This document shows positions 27,254 to 35,307 of a stretch of 64,000 nt of DNA, piece by piece. The stretch lies in NCBI RefSeq assembly GCF_028649435.1, contig NZ_JAQSIN010000007.1; one strand, given 5' to 3'. The notes under the pieces were generated by a model. The model saw only the letters and a program-made list of their open reading frames with translations. It was not told the origin of the DNA and did no database searches. The position numbers and the translations under genes were made by a program. Position 1 is the stretch's first letter; each line of letters begins with the position of its first letter. Origin of the DNA: Curvibacter microcysteis (lineage in GTDB: Bacteria; Pseudomonadota; Gammaproteobacteria; Burkholderiales; Burkholderiaceae_C).

Positions 27254-28660
27254 ATGACCTCCGCTTCCACCGCTGTGCGCACCCGCTTCGCACCTTCGCC
27301 CACCGGCTTCATCCACCTGGGCAACATCCGCTCGGCCCTTTACCCCTGGGCTTTTGCGCGCGCCAACCAAGGCGTGTTTGTGCTGCGCATCGAGGACACC
27401 GATGTGGAGCGCTCTTCGCAGGCTGCGGTGGATGTGATCATCGAAGGCATGAAGTGGCTGGGCCTGGACCACGACGAAGGTCCGTTCTACCAAATGCAGC
27501 GCATGGACCGCTACAAGGAAGTGCTGGCCCAGCTGCAGGCGGCTGGCCACGTCTACCCTTGCTACATGAGCATGGCAGAGCTGGACGCTCTGCGTGAAAA
27601 GCAGATGGCCGCCAAGGAAAAGCCGCGCTACGACGGCACCTGGCGCCCCGCCCCTGGCAAGACCCTGCCGCCCGTGCCCGAAGGCGTGCAGCCGGTGCTG
27701 CGCTTCAAGAACCCGCAGGGCGGTTCGGTGGTCTGGGATGACAAGGTCAAGGGCCGCATCGAGATCAGCAACGACGAACTCGACGACCTCGTGATTGCGC
27801 GTCCGGACGGCACACCCACCTACAACTTCTGCGTGGTGGTGGATGACATCGACATGGCCATCACCCATGTGGTCCGTGGTGATGACCACGTCAACAACAC
27901 GCCGCGCCAGATCAACATCTTCCAGGCCCTGGGCAAAGAGCCCCCGGTCTATGCCCACCTGCCCACCGTGCTCAATGAGCAAGGCGAGAAGATGAGCAAG
28001 CGCAACGGCGCCAAGCCCGTGACCCAGTACCGTGACGAGGGCTATCTGCCCGAAGCCATGGTGAACTACCTGGCGCGCCTGGGTTGGTCGCATGGCGATG
28101 ACGAGATCTTCAGCCGTGAGCAGTTCCTGTCGTGGTTCAACCTGGACCACCTGGGCCGCAGCGCTGCCCAGTTCGACGAAGCCAAGCTGCGTTGGGTCAA
28201 TGCCCAGCACCTCAAGGCCATGGATGACCAGGCGCTGAGTGACTTGGTGCAGCCTTTGCTGCAAGCGCGTGGCTTGACGGGCTTGGATGATGGCCGCCTA
28301 CCGCGCATCTGTGGCCTGTTCAAGGACCGCTGCGACACCCTGGTGGTGCTGGCGGATTGGGCTCAGGTGTTCTATGCAGACAGCGTGACACCGGTGGAAG
28401 ACGAGCGTGCCAAGCATGTGACCGAAGCCATCTACCCGGCGCTGGACACCCTGGTCGCCAAGCTGCAGGACTGCGCTTGGGACAAGGCCTCGATTGCCGC
28501 AGCCTTCAAGGAAGTGCTGGCACAATACGGCCTGAAGATGCCTCAACTGGCCATGCCGGTGCGGGTGCTGACGGTGGGCACAGCCCACACGCCGTCGGTG
28601 GATGCGGTGCTTGAATTGGTCGGAAGAGAAAAAATTTCGATTCGTTTGCAAAACCGCTGA
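27254..28660 (+). CDS. gltX: Glutamyl-tRNA synthetase
   Basis: Class I aminoacyl-tRNA synthetase that charges tRNA-Glu. It is 468 residues. The HIGH-type motif is PSPTGFIHLGN (HLGN at 21-24) and the KMSKS-type motif is KMSKR at about 246-250. VLRIEDTDVERS and HVVRGDDHVNNTPRQ are family hallmarks. It lies just upstream of a tRNA cluster that includes its own substrate tRNA-Glu; the promoter of that cluster overlaps the gltX 3' end. Confidence 0.96.
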   Translation: MTSASTAVRTRFAPSPTGFIHLGNIRSALYPWAFARANQGVFVLRIEDTDVERSSQAAVDVIIEGMKWLGLDHDEGPFYQMQRMDRYKEVLAQLQAAGHVYPCYMSMAELDALREKQMAAKEKPRYDGTWRPAPGKTLPPVPEGVQPVLRFKNPQGGSVVWDDKVKGRIEISNDELDDLVIARPDGTPTYNFCVVVDDIDMAITHVVRGDDHVNNTPRQINIFQALGKEPPVYAHLPTVLNEQGEKMSKRNGAKPVTQYRDEGYLPEAMVNYLARLGWSHGDDEIFSREQFLSWFNLDHLGRSAAQFDEAKLRWVNAQHLKAMDDQALSDLVQPLLQARGLTGLDDGRLPRICGLFKDRCDTLVVLADWAQVFYADSVTPVEDERAKHVTEAIYPALDTLVAKLQDCAWDKASIAAAFKEVLAQYGLKMPQLAMPVRVLTVGTAHTPSVDAVLELVGREKISIRLQNR

Positions 28661-28675
28661 AAATCTGCCTATAAT
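28646..28675 (+). promoter_or_regulatory. Promoter of the tRNA-Ala/Glu/Asp cluster
   Basis: TTGCAA (-35) and a perfect TATAAT (-10) are separated by 18 bp, and lie about 70 bp before the first tRNA. The -35 element overlaps the end of gltX. Confidence 0.75.
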
Positions 28676-28742
28676 TCAAGTCTCAGCAGTTAACGACTTA
28701 GAGAAATTTAAGAAGTTAGCCGGAAGTCGAGAGATTTCAAGT

Positions 28743-28818
<76 letters not shown>

Positions 28819-28842
28819 CTTTGTTGAGTCGTCCAAGGTTTT

Positions 28843-28918
28843 GACCCTATCGTCTAGAGGCCTAGGACATCACCCTTTCACGGTGAGTACCGGGGTTCGA
28901 ATCCCCGTAGGGTCGCCA
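28843..28918 (+). tRNA. tRNA-Glu (TTC), first copy
   Basis: A 76-nt cloverleaf with encoded CCA. The acceptor is GACCCTA / TAGGGTC and the anticodon loop CTTTCAC gives TTC. The T-arm is CGGGGTTCGAATCCCCG. It is identical to the copy at 29211. Confidence 0.97.
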
Positions 28919-28966
28919 AGTTTGTAGCACTTGGCTCTGGCAACAGAGCGCAAAAGCTGCCTGCCA

Positions 28967-29043
28967 GGAGTGGTAGTTCAGTTGGTTAGAATACCGGCCT
29001 GTCACGCCGGGGGTCGCGGGTTCGAGTCCCGTCCACTCCGCCA
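28967..29043 (+). tRNA. tRNA-Asp (GTC), first copy
   Basis: A 77-nt cloverleaf with encoded CCA. The acceptor is GGAGTGG / CCACTCC and the anticodon loop CTGTCAC gives GTC. It is identical to the copy at 29335, whose 3' end carries the island. Confidence 0.97.
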
Positions 29044-29103
29044 GTTTGAAGTCTTTGTGTGTCATCGGCATGTAAAGCGTTTTTTGGTGAAAGCCAGAAA
29101 ATT

Positions 29104-29179
<76 letters not shown>

Positions 29180-29210
29180 ATTTTTGTCAGTTTCGGTTAG
29201 TCCAAGGTTT

Positions 29211-29286
29211 GACCCTATCGTCTAGAGGCCTAGGACATCACCCTTTCACGGTGAGTACCGGGGTTCGAATCCCCGTAGGGTCGCCA
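29211..29286 (+). tRNA. tRNA-Glu (TTC), second copy
   Basis: Identical to the tRNA at 28843. The 48-nt spacer that follows it is also nearly identical to the one after the first copy, which shows that the triplet arose by segmental duplication. Confidence 0.97.
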
Positions 29287-29334
29287 AGTTTGTAGCACTT
29301 GGCTCTGGCAACAGAGCACAACAGCTATCTACCA

Positions 29335-29411
29335 GGAGTGGTAGTTCAGTTGGTTAGAATACCGGCCTGTCACGCCGGGGGTCGCGGGTTCGAGTCCCGT
29401 CCACTCCGCCA
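29335..29411 (+). tRNA. tRNA-Asp (GTC), second copy, integration target
   Basis: Identical to the tRNA at 28967. The gene is intact, but its last 17 bases are repeated at 34354-34370. It is therefore the attachment site of the genomic island that begins immediately downstream. Confidence 0.97.
29395..29411 (+). repeat. attL: tRNA-Asp 3' end
   Basis: TCCCGTCCACTCCGCCA, the 3' half of the T stem, acceptor strand and CCA of tRNA-Asp. It is exactly repeated in the same orientation at 34354-34370; the bases on either side differ. Confidence 0.88.
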
Positions 29412-29418
29412 GTATTGG

Positions 29419-29457
29419 AAAAGCGATGCAAGTCTTTGATTTGCATCGCTTTTTTCT
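29419..29457 (+). terminator. Terminator after the tRNA cluster, supplied by the island
   Basis: AAAAGCGATGCAA and TTTGCATCGCTTTTTT form a long stem with a T tract just after tRNA-Asp. It lies inside the island, so the element appears to have brought a replacement for the terminator it displaced (now at 34375). Confidence 0.85.
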
Positions 29458-29508
29458 TGCGTGTGTTGATCGTGTTTTTTGGGTTGGTAGCAGTTTTGGT
29501 AGCAAACC

Positions 29509-29791
29509 ATGCCGCTGTCCCTGCCGATCTACTTCCTTGGCCGCACCTTCGTGCTTCACACACGCATTCATGGCCGCCAGTTCAAACGCAGCCTGAAAAC
29601 CGCTGACCCTCGCATTGCTAAGATTCGAGCAATACAACTCCTTGGGGTGGCACAAATGGCGATCTTTCCTCGTTTTTCGAAACCATCGAGTGCAACGGAT
29701 GCTGAATGGCGACGGTTTGAGCTCGATGCCAAGAATGGGGTGTTCAAGTCGGATGGAAGCGACAAGGACTATGAACGCATGATGCGGTGCG
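29509..29791 (+). pseudogene. Tyrosine integrase, 5' fragment truncated by an IS
   Basis: About 94 codons remain, starting MPLSLPIYFLGRTFVLHTRI. The pattern of a short N-terminal arm, RSLKTADPRIAKIRA and a following helical segment resembles the N-terminus of phage-type tyrosine recombinases that integrate into tRNA genes. The catalytic domain (R-H-R-Y) is absent. The frame runs into the left end of the IS and stops there (GTG TCA AGA TAG). No remaining part is seen beyond the IS, so the rest was deleted. The position next to attL fits an integrase gene. Confidence 0.7.
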
Positions 29792-29814
29792 TGTCAAGAT
29801 AGTTGTCGCCTGAT

Positions 29815-30915
29815 TCATGCGCGCCGAGGCGCTTTATCCAGTGGCGATGCTGACGTTTCGATAGGCTCCGAATCCCGCTCCGGATTGAGCTTGACCACCG
29901 CGATGTGATCCCAGTTTCGGGTGTGTCTCGCCCACCTAGCCGGATGGCATTGGCGGGCCCGCTGGTACAGCTCATCGCGGCGGTTCAATATCTCCACGTC
30001 CTGCCCACTGTGGCGCTGCGCTGGCGTCACGTATCGAATTCCGCTGTGGCGGTGCTCCAGGTTGTACCAATGCACGAATCTCGTGGCCCAGGCCCGCGCA
30101 TCACTCAGGTCCGCAAACCCGCTCTTGGGGTATTCGGGGCGGTATTTGGCCGTTCTGAACAGCGCCTCCACAAACGCGTTGTCGTCGCTCACCCGGGGCC
30201 GCGAGTAAGAGGGTTTGACCCCCAGCCAGTGCAGCATGGCCAGCACCGTTGTGGCTTTCAGCGTGGCGCCGTTGTCGCCGTGCAGCACGGGCTTGCTGTC
30301 TTTGGCGGCAATCCCTTCGGCCAAGGCCGTGCGCTGCACCAGGCGAGCTGCGTGGTCTGAATCATCTTCGGCGTGAACCTCCCAGCCCACCACCTTGCGG
30401 CTGTACAGGTCTACGATCAGGTACAGATAGAACCAATGCCCAGCGACGGTGGCTGGCAGGTAGGTCATGTCCCAGCACCAGACCTGGCCTGGTGCTGTGG
30501 CGATGTGCGTGGTCGGTGGCCGTTGCGCCCTGGGGGCTCGGGATCGGCTGCGGTGGGCGTTTTGCCCAGCCTGGCGCAGCACCCGCGCAAAGCTCGATTC
30601 GCTGGCCAGGTATCGGCCTTCGTCGGCCAACAGGGGCACGATGCGCGCAGGTGGCATATCAGCAAAGCGCGGCTCGTTGGCCACCCGCAGCAGTTCGGCG
30701 CGTTCGGCCTCACTCAAGGCGTGTGAGGGGCTTAAGCGATGGGCATGGGGGCGTTGATCGCCACCCAACACGGCACCCGTTGCCCGGCTTCGCCAGCGCT
30801 GCAGGGTGCGTTCGCTCAGGCCACACAACTCGCAGGCCAGGGCCATTCGGGCCCCGGCGTTGCAGGCCTGGGTGATGAGTTCAGACGTCTGTCGACGATC
30901 TTCAAGCGAGGTCAT
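29815..30915 (-). CDS. IS3-family transposase OrfB (DDE integrase core)
   Basis: A 366-residue transposase. The N-terminal helix-turn-helix is LCGLSERTLQRWRS, followed by the rve domain. The catalytic acids are Asp149 (CWDMTYL), Asp214 (HGDNGA) and Glu250 (DNAFVEALF), with exactly 35 residues between the last two, the classical D,D(35)E spacing. The start codon overlaps the OrfA stop as ATGA (30912-30915), which suggests coupling by reinitiation rather than only the -1 frameshift usual in IS3. It appears intact. Confidence 0.93.
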   Translation of the reverse strand: MTSLEDRRQTSELITQACNAGARMALACELCGLSERTLQRWRSRATGAVLGGDQRPHAHRLSPSHALSEAERAELLRVANEPRFADMPPARIVPLLADEGRYLASESSFARVLRQAGQNAHRSRSRAPRAQRPPTTHIATAPGQVWCWDMTYLPATVAGHWFYLYLIVDLYSRKVVGWEVHAEDDSDHAARLVQRTALAEGIAAKDSKPVLHGDNGATLKATTVLAMLHWLGVKPSYSRPRVSDDNAFVEALFRTAKYRPEYPKSGFADLSDARAWATRFVHWYNLEHRHSGIRYVTPAQRHSGQDVEILNRRDELYQRARQCHPARWARHTRNWDHIAVVKLNPERDSEPIETSASPLDKAPRRA

Positions 30916-31394
30916 TCGTCCTCGTCTCTGTCCTTTTGGAAGATCGTCTCTAACTTTTTTGACAGCACCAGCAAGGCTGCGGTTTCAGCCAAGGCCCTCT
31001 CTTTGCGACGCAGGTCGCGCTCGAGCTCTTTGATGCGGCGCCTGTCCTGTGCAGTTTGCGAGGGGCTGGCCCGTTGATCTTGCGGATCGGCTAGCGACTG
31101 GGCCGCGGTTTGCCGCCACAGTTGCAGATCGTGCAGCAGCACCCCACTGGCGCGGCACCAGGCGCTCTTGGCGGTCTCGTCCATGGCGGCCGTGGTCAGC
31201 AGGGCATCAAAGCGGGCTGCTGCGCTCCAGACCTTGCTGTCACTACGGGGCTGGCTCAACGCATCACTGCGCCAGCGCTCAAGGGTGGAGGCGCTCACGC
31301 CCACCTCGGCTGCCACTTGGTCCAGCGGGGCGCTTTCAGGTGGCAACAGCTTTGCCAATGCCTTGTTCTTGAAGTCTTGCCCGTATCGGGCCAC
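30912..31394 (-). CDS. IS3-family transposase OrfA
   Basis: A 160-residue DNA-binding subunit. The helix-turn-helix is LDQVAAEVGVSASTLERWRS near residue 24. The C-terminal heptad-rich segment (RRRIKELERDLRRKERALAE) is the leucine zipper typical of OrfA. It is longer than many OrfA proteins (about 90-120 residues) because of a central insert. It may bind the IS ends and control transposition. Confidence 0.9.
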   Translation of the reverse strand: MARYGQDFKNKALAKLLPPESAPLDQVAAEVGVSASTLERWRSDALSQPRSDSKVWSAAARFDALLTTAAMDETAKSAWCRASGVLLHDLQLWRQTAAQSLADPQDQRASPSQTAQDRRRIKELERDLRRKERALAETAALLVLSKKLETIFQKDRDEDE

Positions 31395-31704
31395 GTTGTT
31401 CTCTCATCGTCCTCACCCCCTAGTTTCTTCTGTTTTAAGGAGGCGACAACAAGTCTGACACGGGGGGACTTCGTCAAAGTGACCATCTTCCGACGAGCAT
31501 CAGATAACATCAATGCTGCCGATAGGCACTTTGACCTCTGACCCAGAGGTGTCACCCAGACAGCCTTTTGTTGATAGTCTCCAGAACGTTGGCGGACAGG
31601 ACATATTTTTCCTATATGCTCCACCTTGAGGTGCACATCGAAATTTTCACAAAATTGTGGCCGCATACGTTAAAAGCAAGCGGCCTATCTATGCAGGATT
31701 ACAA

Positions 31705-34179
31705 ATGATCGAAAAACTCAATCCGCAGCAGTTTAAAGCAATGGAAGTAGACATTCCCTCGCTCGTAGAGACTATTGCGGGTGGTAAAGCTATACTTTTT
31801 GTTGGTTCAGGGTTCGCGAGGAATGCCATCGCATTGGACGGCTCAAAATTTCCAACAGCCGAAGTGCTGGCCCGCAATATCGGAACCCTCGGTGGATTCG
31901 ACTCTGACGATGATCTTCGTTATGCGTCTGAAAAATATATACGCTCAAACCCAGCTGATAAGCTTGTTCAAATGCTGTTGGACACTTTCACTGTCAAAGA
32001 AGTGCTTCCACATCAAGTAGTTATTTCAACCGCTCCCTGGCGAAGAATTTACACTACAAATTATGATTTGGTTATCGAAGAGGCTGCAAAAAAAGGTGGA
32101 TTGCGTATAGATCCAACTGATTTAGATGACTCTCCTAGAGATTGTCTGGCAAAGAAAACTATTTGCGTTCATTTGAATGGATCTATTCAAAATCTGCGTG
32201 CAGAAGACCTGAATGGTCGCTTCAAGCTTTCATTGTCATCGTATCTTTCCCCTGAAACCTTTACCAATTCAGATTGGCATTTTCCATTCAAGCGTGACTT
32301 GGAAATGTGCACCGCTTTAATATTTGTCGGATATTCATTGTATGACATTGAGATTCAAAAAATACTTTATGAAAACCCTGATTTTTCGCAAAAAACATTC
32401 TTTATAACCTCCCCTGCTGTTTCGGAGCGCGAACGCTTCACCCTCGCGCCATTCGGAAACTGCATTCCAATCGGCGCAGAGAGTTTTGCGGAAAAAATAT
32501 CTAATTATTTGCCGAAATTCGAAATTGAGCGCAGCGAAGCTACTCTGACCAGTTTCAAAAAGTATGAAATAAGCGAAGTAAATAAAATATCTAGGGATGC
32601 TGACGCAGAGCGCTTCTTGATGTTTGGAGATATCGGCGATGCAATGTTAGAGGCTAGCCTACTAGTCGGGGACGGTGCCCCACTTGCCGTTCGTCGGACA
32701 GATGTGAATATCGCAGCAGACTCGGCCACAAAAGGGTCTCACATAGCTGTCATATCCGAATTTGGCAATGGAAAATCTATTTTTCTGCGTAGTCTTGCAA
32801 TTATTCTAGCGCAGAAAGGGGGCGATGTTTATATTGTAGATACACCCGACGATTACAACAGAGAAGACCTTGAGATCATTGCAAAATCGGGCAAACGCGC
32901 ATATCTGGTAATTGATAGTTATGACCAGCATGGTGGCCTTCTCCAGCATTTTTCTGATTTGGATCCCAGCAATGTTACTTTGTTAGTTGCGGCTCGCACA
33001 GCTAAACATGAGCGAATGCATGAAACTTTAAGTAAACTAAAGATAAATATGCAGGAGTTTGTCATTGATGAGCTTGATAACTCAGAAGTGGAAAAACTTG
33101 TTGAGATAATTGATAATGTTGGATTGTGGGCCGAGCTAGTGACTTTGGGAGCGGATGCCAAAGCCAATCTGATTAAAGGAAAGCATCGCAAGCAGCTACA
33201 ACAGACTCTTTTGAGTATTTTGCAGGCGCCACAGATGGTGACGCGAGTTACTGAAATTGTTAAATCAGTATTCATCAAAAATACGTATAAAGATACCATT
33301 TTTGCAATTAGCGTTCTTTCTGCACTAGATTTTCCACTTAGACCTAGTCTTATTTCGGAAGTGGCTGGAAACGATGAAATTTATAGCTCCGCATTGCGAA
33401 ACAATGAGGATTTTAGAAGTCTAGTTAGAATTGAGCGTGGTTTGGTGTATTCAAGATCAAGCATATTCTCTCTTGTGCTTATTAGAAATAATTTCGTTTC
33501 GACTTATATCGTTGATCAACTTCTGATGATTGCAAAGCGGATGGATGATAACCAATCAGATAATCAGTATCATGATGTTTTGAAAGCCTTGCTTCGATTT
33601 TCGGGGGTCGAGCGTCTCTTTCCTGAACGTCAAAGAATTAATAATCTTGTTAGATTTTATGAAGAGGTAAAGAGGCGAATCTCTTGGCTCAAGCAAGATC
33701 CTCATTATTGGCTTCAATTTGGTATGGCACTCCTTGCGCATGATGACTATCCGAAAAGCCAGCGAATGCTAACTCAAGCATATGAATGGGCCAAGAAGAA
33801 GAATAACTACCATACCATGCATATCGACATGCAACAGAGTCGTTTGTATATGAAGATGTCTGCCAAAGAGACTGACACGACTTTAAGCTTTAAATATTTC
33901 ACAAAAGGGGTGGAGTTTTTGAGACTGGTTTCTGACGATGTTACAAAATTTTCATACTTGGAAAATCTAAATCCAATTTACTTGGCAAAATTTGAAGACT
34001 TCAATCGTGGCCAAAAAATTGAATTTATCAAAGTCTGTAAAAAATTACTCCAAGAAATGCTCAAATTTATTGATGGTGAAAGTGGATCTTATGGAGTTGA
34101 GCGGCGATTATCTGAATCAAGGGCTAAGATTGAAAAAATGGTAAACGATGGTTCGGAAATAATTGAAAAGGCCGCCTGA
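31705..34179 (+). CDS. SIR2-STAND NTPase, putative anti-phage NADase (Avs5/DSR-like)
   Basis: An 824-residue protein with a three-part architecture. The N-terminal SIR2-like domain has the nucleotide loop FVGSGFA (32-38), TTNYD (117-121), HLNG (156-159) and VGYSLYD (208-214). The central P-loop NTPase has Walker A SEFGNGKS (351-358), Walker B YLVIDSYD (400-407) and a sensor-like Arg in LLVAARTAKHER (431). The C-terminal half is helical, possibly TPR-like, as in STAND sensors. SIR2-STAND proteins (AVAST type V, DSR) deplete NAD on phage sensing; that role is inferred here. ATG 31705 has AGGA six bases upstream; an in-frame GTG at 31657 has none. A possible promoter is TTGGCG-18-TATATG at 31589-31618. 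Codon use is strongly AT-rich. Confidence 0.8.
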   Translation: MIEKLNPQQFKAMEVDIPSLVETIAGGKAILFVGSGFARNAIALDGSKFPTAEVLARNIGTLGGFDSDDDLRYASEKYIRSNPADKLVQMLLDTFTVKEVLPHQVVISTAPWRRIYTTNYDLVIEEAAKKGGLRIDPTDLDDSPRDCLAKKTICVHLNGSIQNLRAEDLNGRFKLSLSSYLSPETFTNSDWHFPFKRDLEMCTALIFVGYSLYDIEIQKILYENPDFSQKTFFITSPAVSERERFTLAPFGNCIPIGAESFAEKISNYLPKFEIERSEATLTSFKKYEISEVNKISRDADAERFLMFGDIGDAMLEASLLVGDGAPLAVRRTDVNIAADSATKGSHIAVISEFGNGKSIFLRSLAIILAQKGGDVYIVDTPDDYNREDLEIIAKSGKRAYLVIDSYDQHGGLLQHFSDLDPSNVTLLVAARTAKHERMHETLSKLKINMQEFVIDELDNSEVEKLVEIIDNVGLWAELVTLGADAKANLIKGKHRKQLQQTLLSILQAPQMVTRVTEIVKSVFIKNTYKDTIFAISVLSALDFPLRPSLISEVAGNDEIYSSALRNNEDFRSLVRIERGLVYSRSSIFSLVLIRNNFVSTYIVDQLLMIAKRMDDNQSDNQYHDVLKALLRFSGVERLFPERQRINNLVRFYEEVKRRISWLKQDPHYWLQFGMALLAHDDYPKSQRMLTQAYEWAKKKNNYHTMHIDMQQSRLYMKMSAKETDTTLSFKYFTKGVEFLRLVSDDVTKFSYLENLNPIYLAKFEDFNRGQKIEFIKVCKKLLQEMLKFIDGESGSYGVERRLSESRAKIEKMVNDGSEIIEKAA

Positions 34180-34353
34180 TTTGGTAGCGCCAACTGTAGG
34201 AGTGGCGAAGATTTAACGGTATGTGGGATTTTTAGGGACTCGAATGCATAACCTGCACACGATAGGCGTGGTAGCATCCACGGTATCGTTTTTTCATCGT
34301 GTTTTTGCTATCAAACCCAGCAAAATCAACAGCTTAGCGGTGTGCCCGGTGTC
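34180..34353. other. Non-coding right end of the island
   Basis: No gene is visible. The segment contains TTGGTAGCG (34181) and GTGGTAGCA (34268), plus an inverted TTGCTATCAAACCC stretch near 34304 that mirrors GGTAGCAAACC at the left end. This is consistent with integrase or excisionase binding sites flanking attR. Confidence 0.5.
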
Positions 34354-34370
34354 TCCCGTCCACTCCGCCA
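34354..34370 (+). repeat. attR: 17-bp copy of the tRNA-Asp 3' end
   Basis: An exact copy of the last 17 bases of tRNA-Asp without the rest of the tRNA. It is followed immediately by chromosomal sequence that begins with a terminator. Confidence 0.88.
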
Positions 34371-34374
34371 AATA

Positions 34375-34411
34375 AAACGGCTCACAGAGTTTTCTGTGGG
34401 CCGTTTTTCTT
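34375..34411 (+). terminator. Original terminator of the tRNA operon, displaced by the island
   Basis: AAACGGCTCACAGA-GTTT-TCTGTGGGCCGTTTTTC forms a 12-14 bp stem with one wobble pair and a T tract. It sits four bases after attR, where a tRNA-operon terminator would lie if the island were removed. Confidence 0.85.
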
Positions 34412-34461
34412 TGTCCGTCGCTTTGGCAACAGCACCAAGGTGGCACTGCCGGGAGGGGGCG

Positions 34462-34491
34462 AAAAAAAGCCAGGACTGAGCCTGGCTTTGT
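34462..34491 (-). terminator. Terminator after the SDR gene
   Basis: On the minus strand AAAGCCAGGCTCAGTCCTGGCTTTTTTT is a stem of AGCCAGG/CCTGGCT with a T tract. It lies about 43 nt past the dehydrogenase stop. Confidence 0.85.
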
Positions 34492-34533
34492 TGAAGGCCG
34501 TATGGGTCTTGAAGCCTGCGGAAGCCTTGCTGC

Positions 34534-35292
34534 TCAGCGTGGGGCCAGGCGGATCGCGCCGTCGAGGCGGATCACTTCCCCATTGAGCATGTCGTTCTCG
34601 ATGATGTGCTGGGCCAGACGGGCATAGTCATTGGGTGTGCCCAGGCGCGACGGGAAGGGCACGCTGGCGGCCAGCGCGTCTTGCACCTCTTGCGGCATGC
34701 CAAACAGCATCGGGGTGCCAAAGATGCCGGGGGCGATCGTCATGTTGCGGATGCCGTTGCGGGCCAGGTCGCGCGCGATGGGCAGGGTCATGCCGACCAC
34801 ACCACCCTTGGACGCGCTGTAGGCTGCCTGGCCGATTTGGCCGTCGTACGCGGCCACCGAGGCGGTGGAGATCAGCACGCCGCGTTCGCCCGTGGCTTCG
34901 GGTTCGTTCTTGCACATGGCGTCGGCTGCCAGGCGGATCATGTTGAAGGTGCCCACCAGGTTGACCATGATGGTCTTGCTGTAGACGGCCAGGGCGTGCG
35001 GGCCGTTCTTGCCCACGGTTTTCTCGGCTGGGGCGATGCCGGCGCAATTCACCAAACCCACCAATTTGCCCAGCGACACGGCTTTGGCCACCACGGCTTG
35101 GCCATCCGCCTCTTGGCTGACATCGCACTTCACAAAGGCGCCGCCGAGTTCACGGGCCACGGCTTCGCCCTTTTCGGCTTGCATGTCGGCAATCACGACG
35201 GTAGCGCCGTTGGCTGCCAGCATGCGGGCCGTGCCTTCTCCCAGGCCCGAAGCGCCGCCCGTGACGATGAAAACGCGGTCTTTGATTTGCAT
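34534..35292 (-). CDS. SDR dehydrogenase, 3-hydroxyacyl-CoA dehydrogenase type II-like
   Basis: A 252-residue short-chain dehydrogenase. The cofactor motif TGGASGLG is at 11-18, and Asp36 at the end of the second strand indicates NAD. The catalytic Ser145, Tyr158 and Lys162 (YSASK) are present. Sequence such as VNLVGTFNMIRLAADAM and APGIFGTPMLFGMPQEV resembles HSD10-type 3-hydroxy-2-methylbutyryl-CoA dehydrogenases of isoleucine and branched-chain acyl-CoA breakdown. A perfect 20-bp palindrome lies 15 bp upstream and probably controls it. Confidence 0.88.
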   Translation of the reverse strand: MQIKDRVFIVTGGASGLGEGTARMLAANGATVVIADMQAEKGEAVARELGGAFVKCDVSQEADGQAVVAKAVSLGKLVGLVNCAGIAPAEKTVGKNGPHALAVYSKTIMVNLVGTFNMIRLAADAMCKNEPEATGERGVLISTASVAAYDGQIGQAAYSASKGGVVGMTLPIARDLARNGIRNMTIAPGIFGTPMLFGMPQEVQDALAASVPFPSRLGTPNDYARLAQHIIENDMLNGEVIRLDGAIRLAPR

Positions 35293-35307
35293 GGTGTCTC
35301 CTGTGTA

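Larger units (their letters stand above)
29790..31462 (-). mobile_element. IS3-family insertion sequence
   Basis: About 1.67 kb with two transposase genes on the minus strand. The terminal inverted repeats are imperfect: the left end CGTGTCA-AGATA-GTTGTCGCCT pairs with the complement of the right end CGTGTCA-GACTT-GTTGTCGCCT. No clear target-site duplication flanks them, so a deletion probably followed insertion. The element separates the integrase stub from the SIR2-STAND gene. Confidence 0.88.
29412..34370. mobile_element. tRNA-Asp-integrated genomic island (about 5 kb)
   Basis: The segment lies between two 17-bp direct repeats of the tRNA-Asp 3' end. Inside are an integrase 5' fragment next to attL, an IS3-family element and an AT-rich SIR2-STAND gene. 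The base composition of the last gene is unlike the GC-rich chromosome on both sides. Repeats of the form TTGGTAGC(A/G) near both ends (29484, 29496, 34181, and GTGGTAGCA at 34268) could be integrase arm-type sites. With its integrase broken, the island is probably fixed unless helped in trans. Confidence 0.85.

Noticed and set aside
28862..29071. Minus-strand frame with AEWTGLEPATPGVTGRYSNQ
   Set aside because: Known false protein from translating the antisense of tRNA-Asp; it recurs at the second copy.
34180..34353. Second gene of a defence operon after the SIR2-STAND gene
   Set aside because: No reading frame with a ribosome site exists before attR, so the system appears to be a single gene here.
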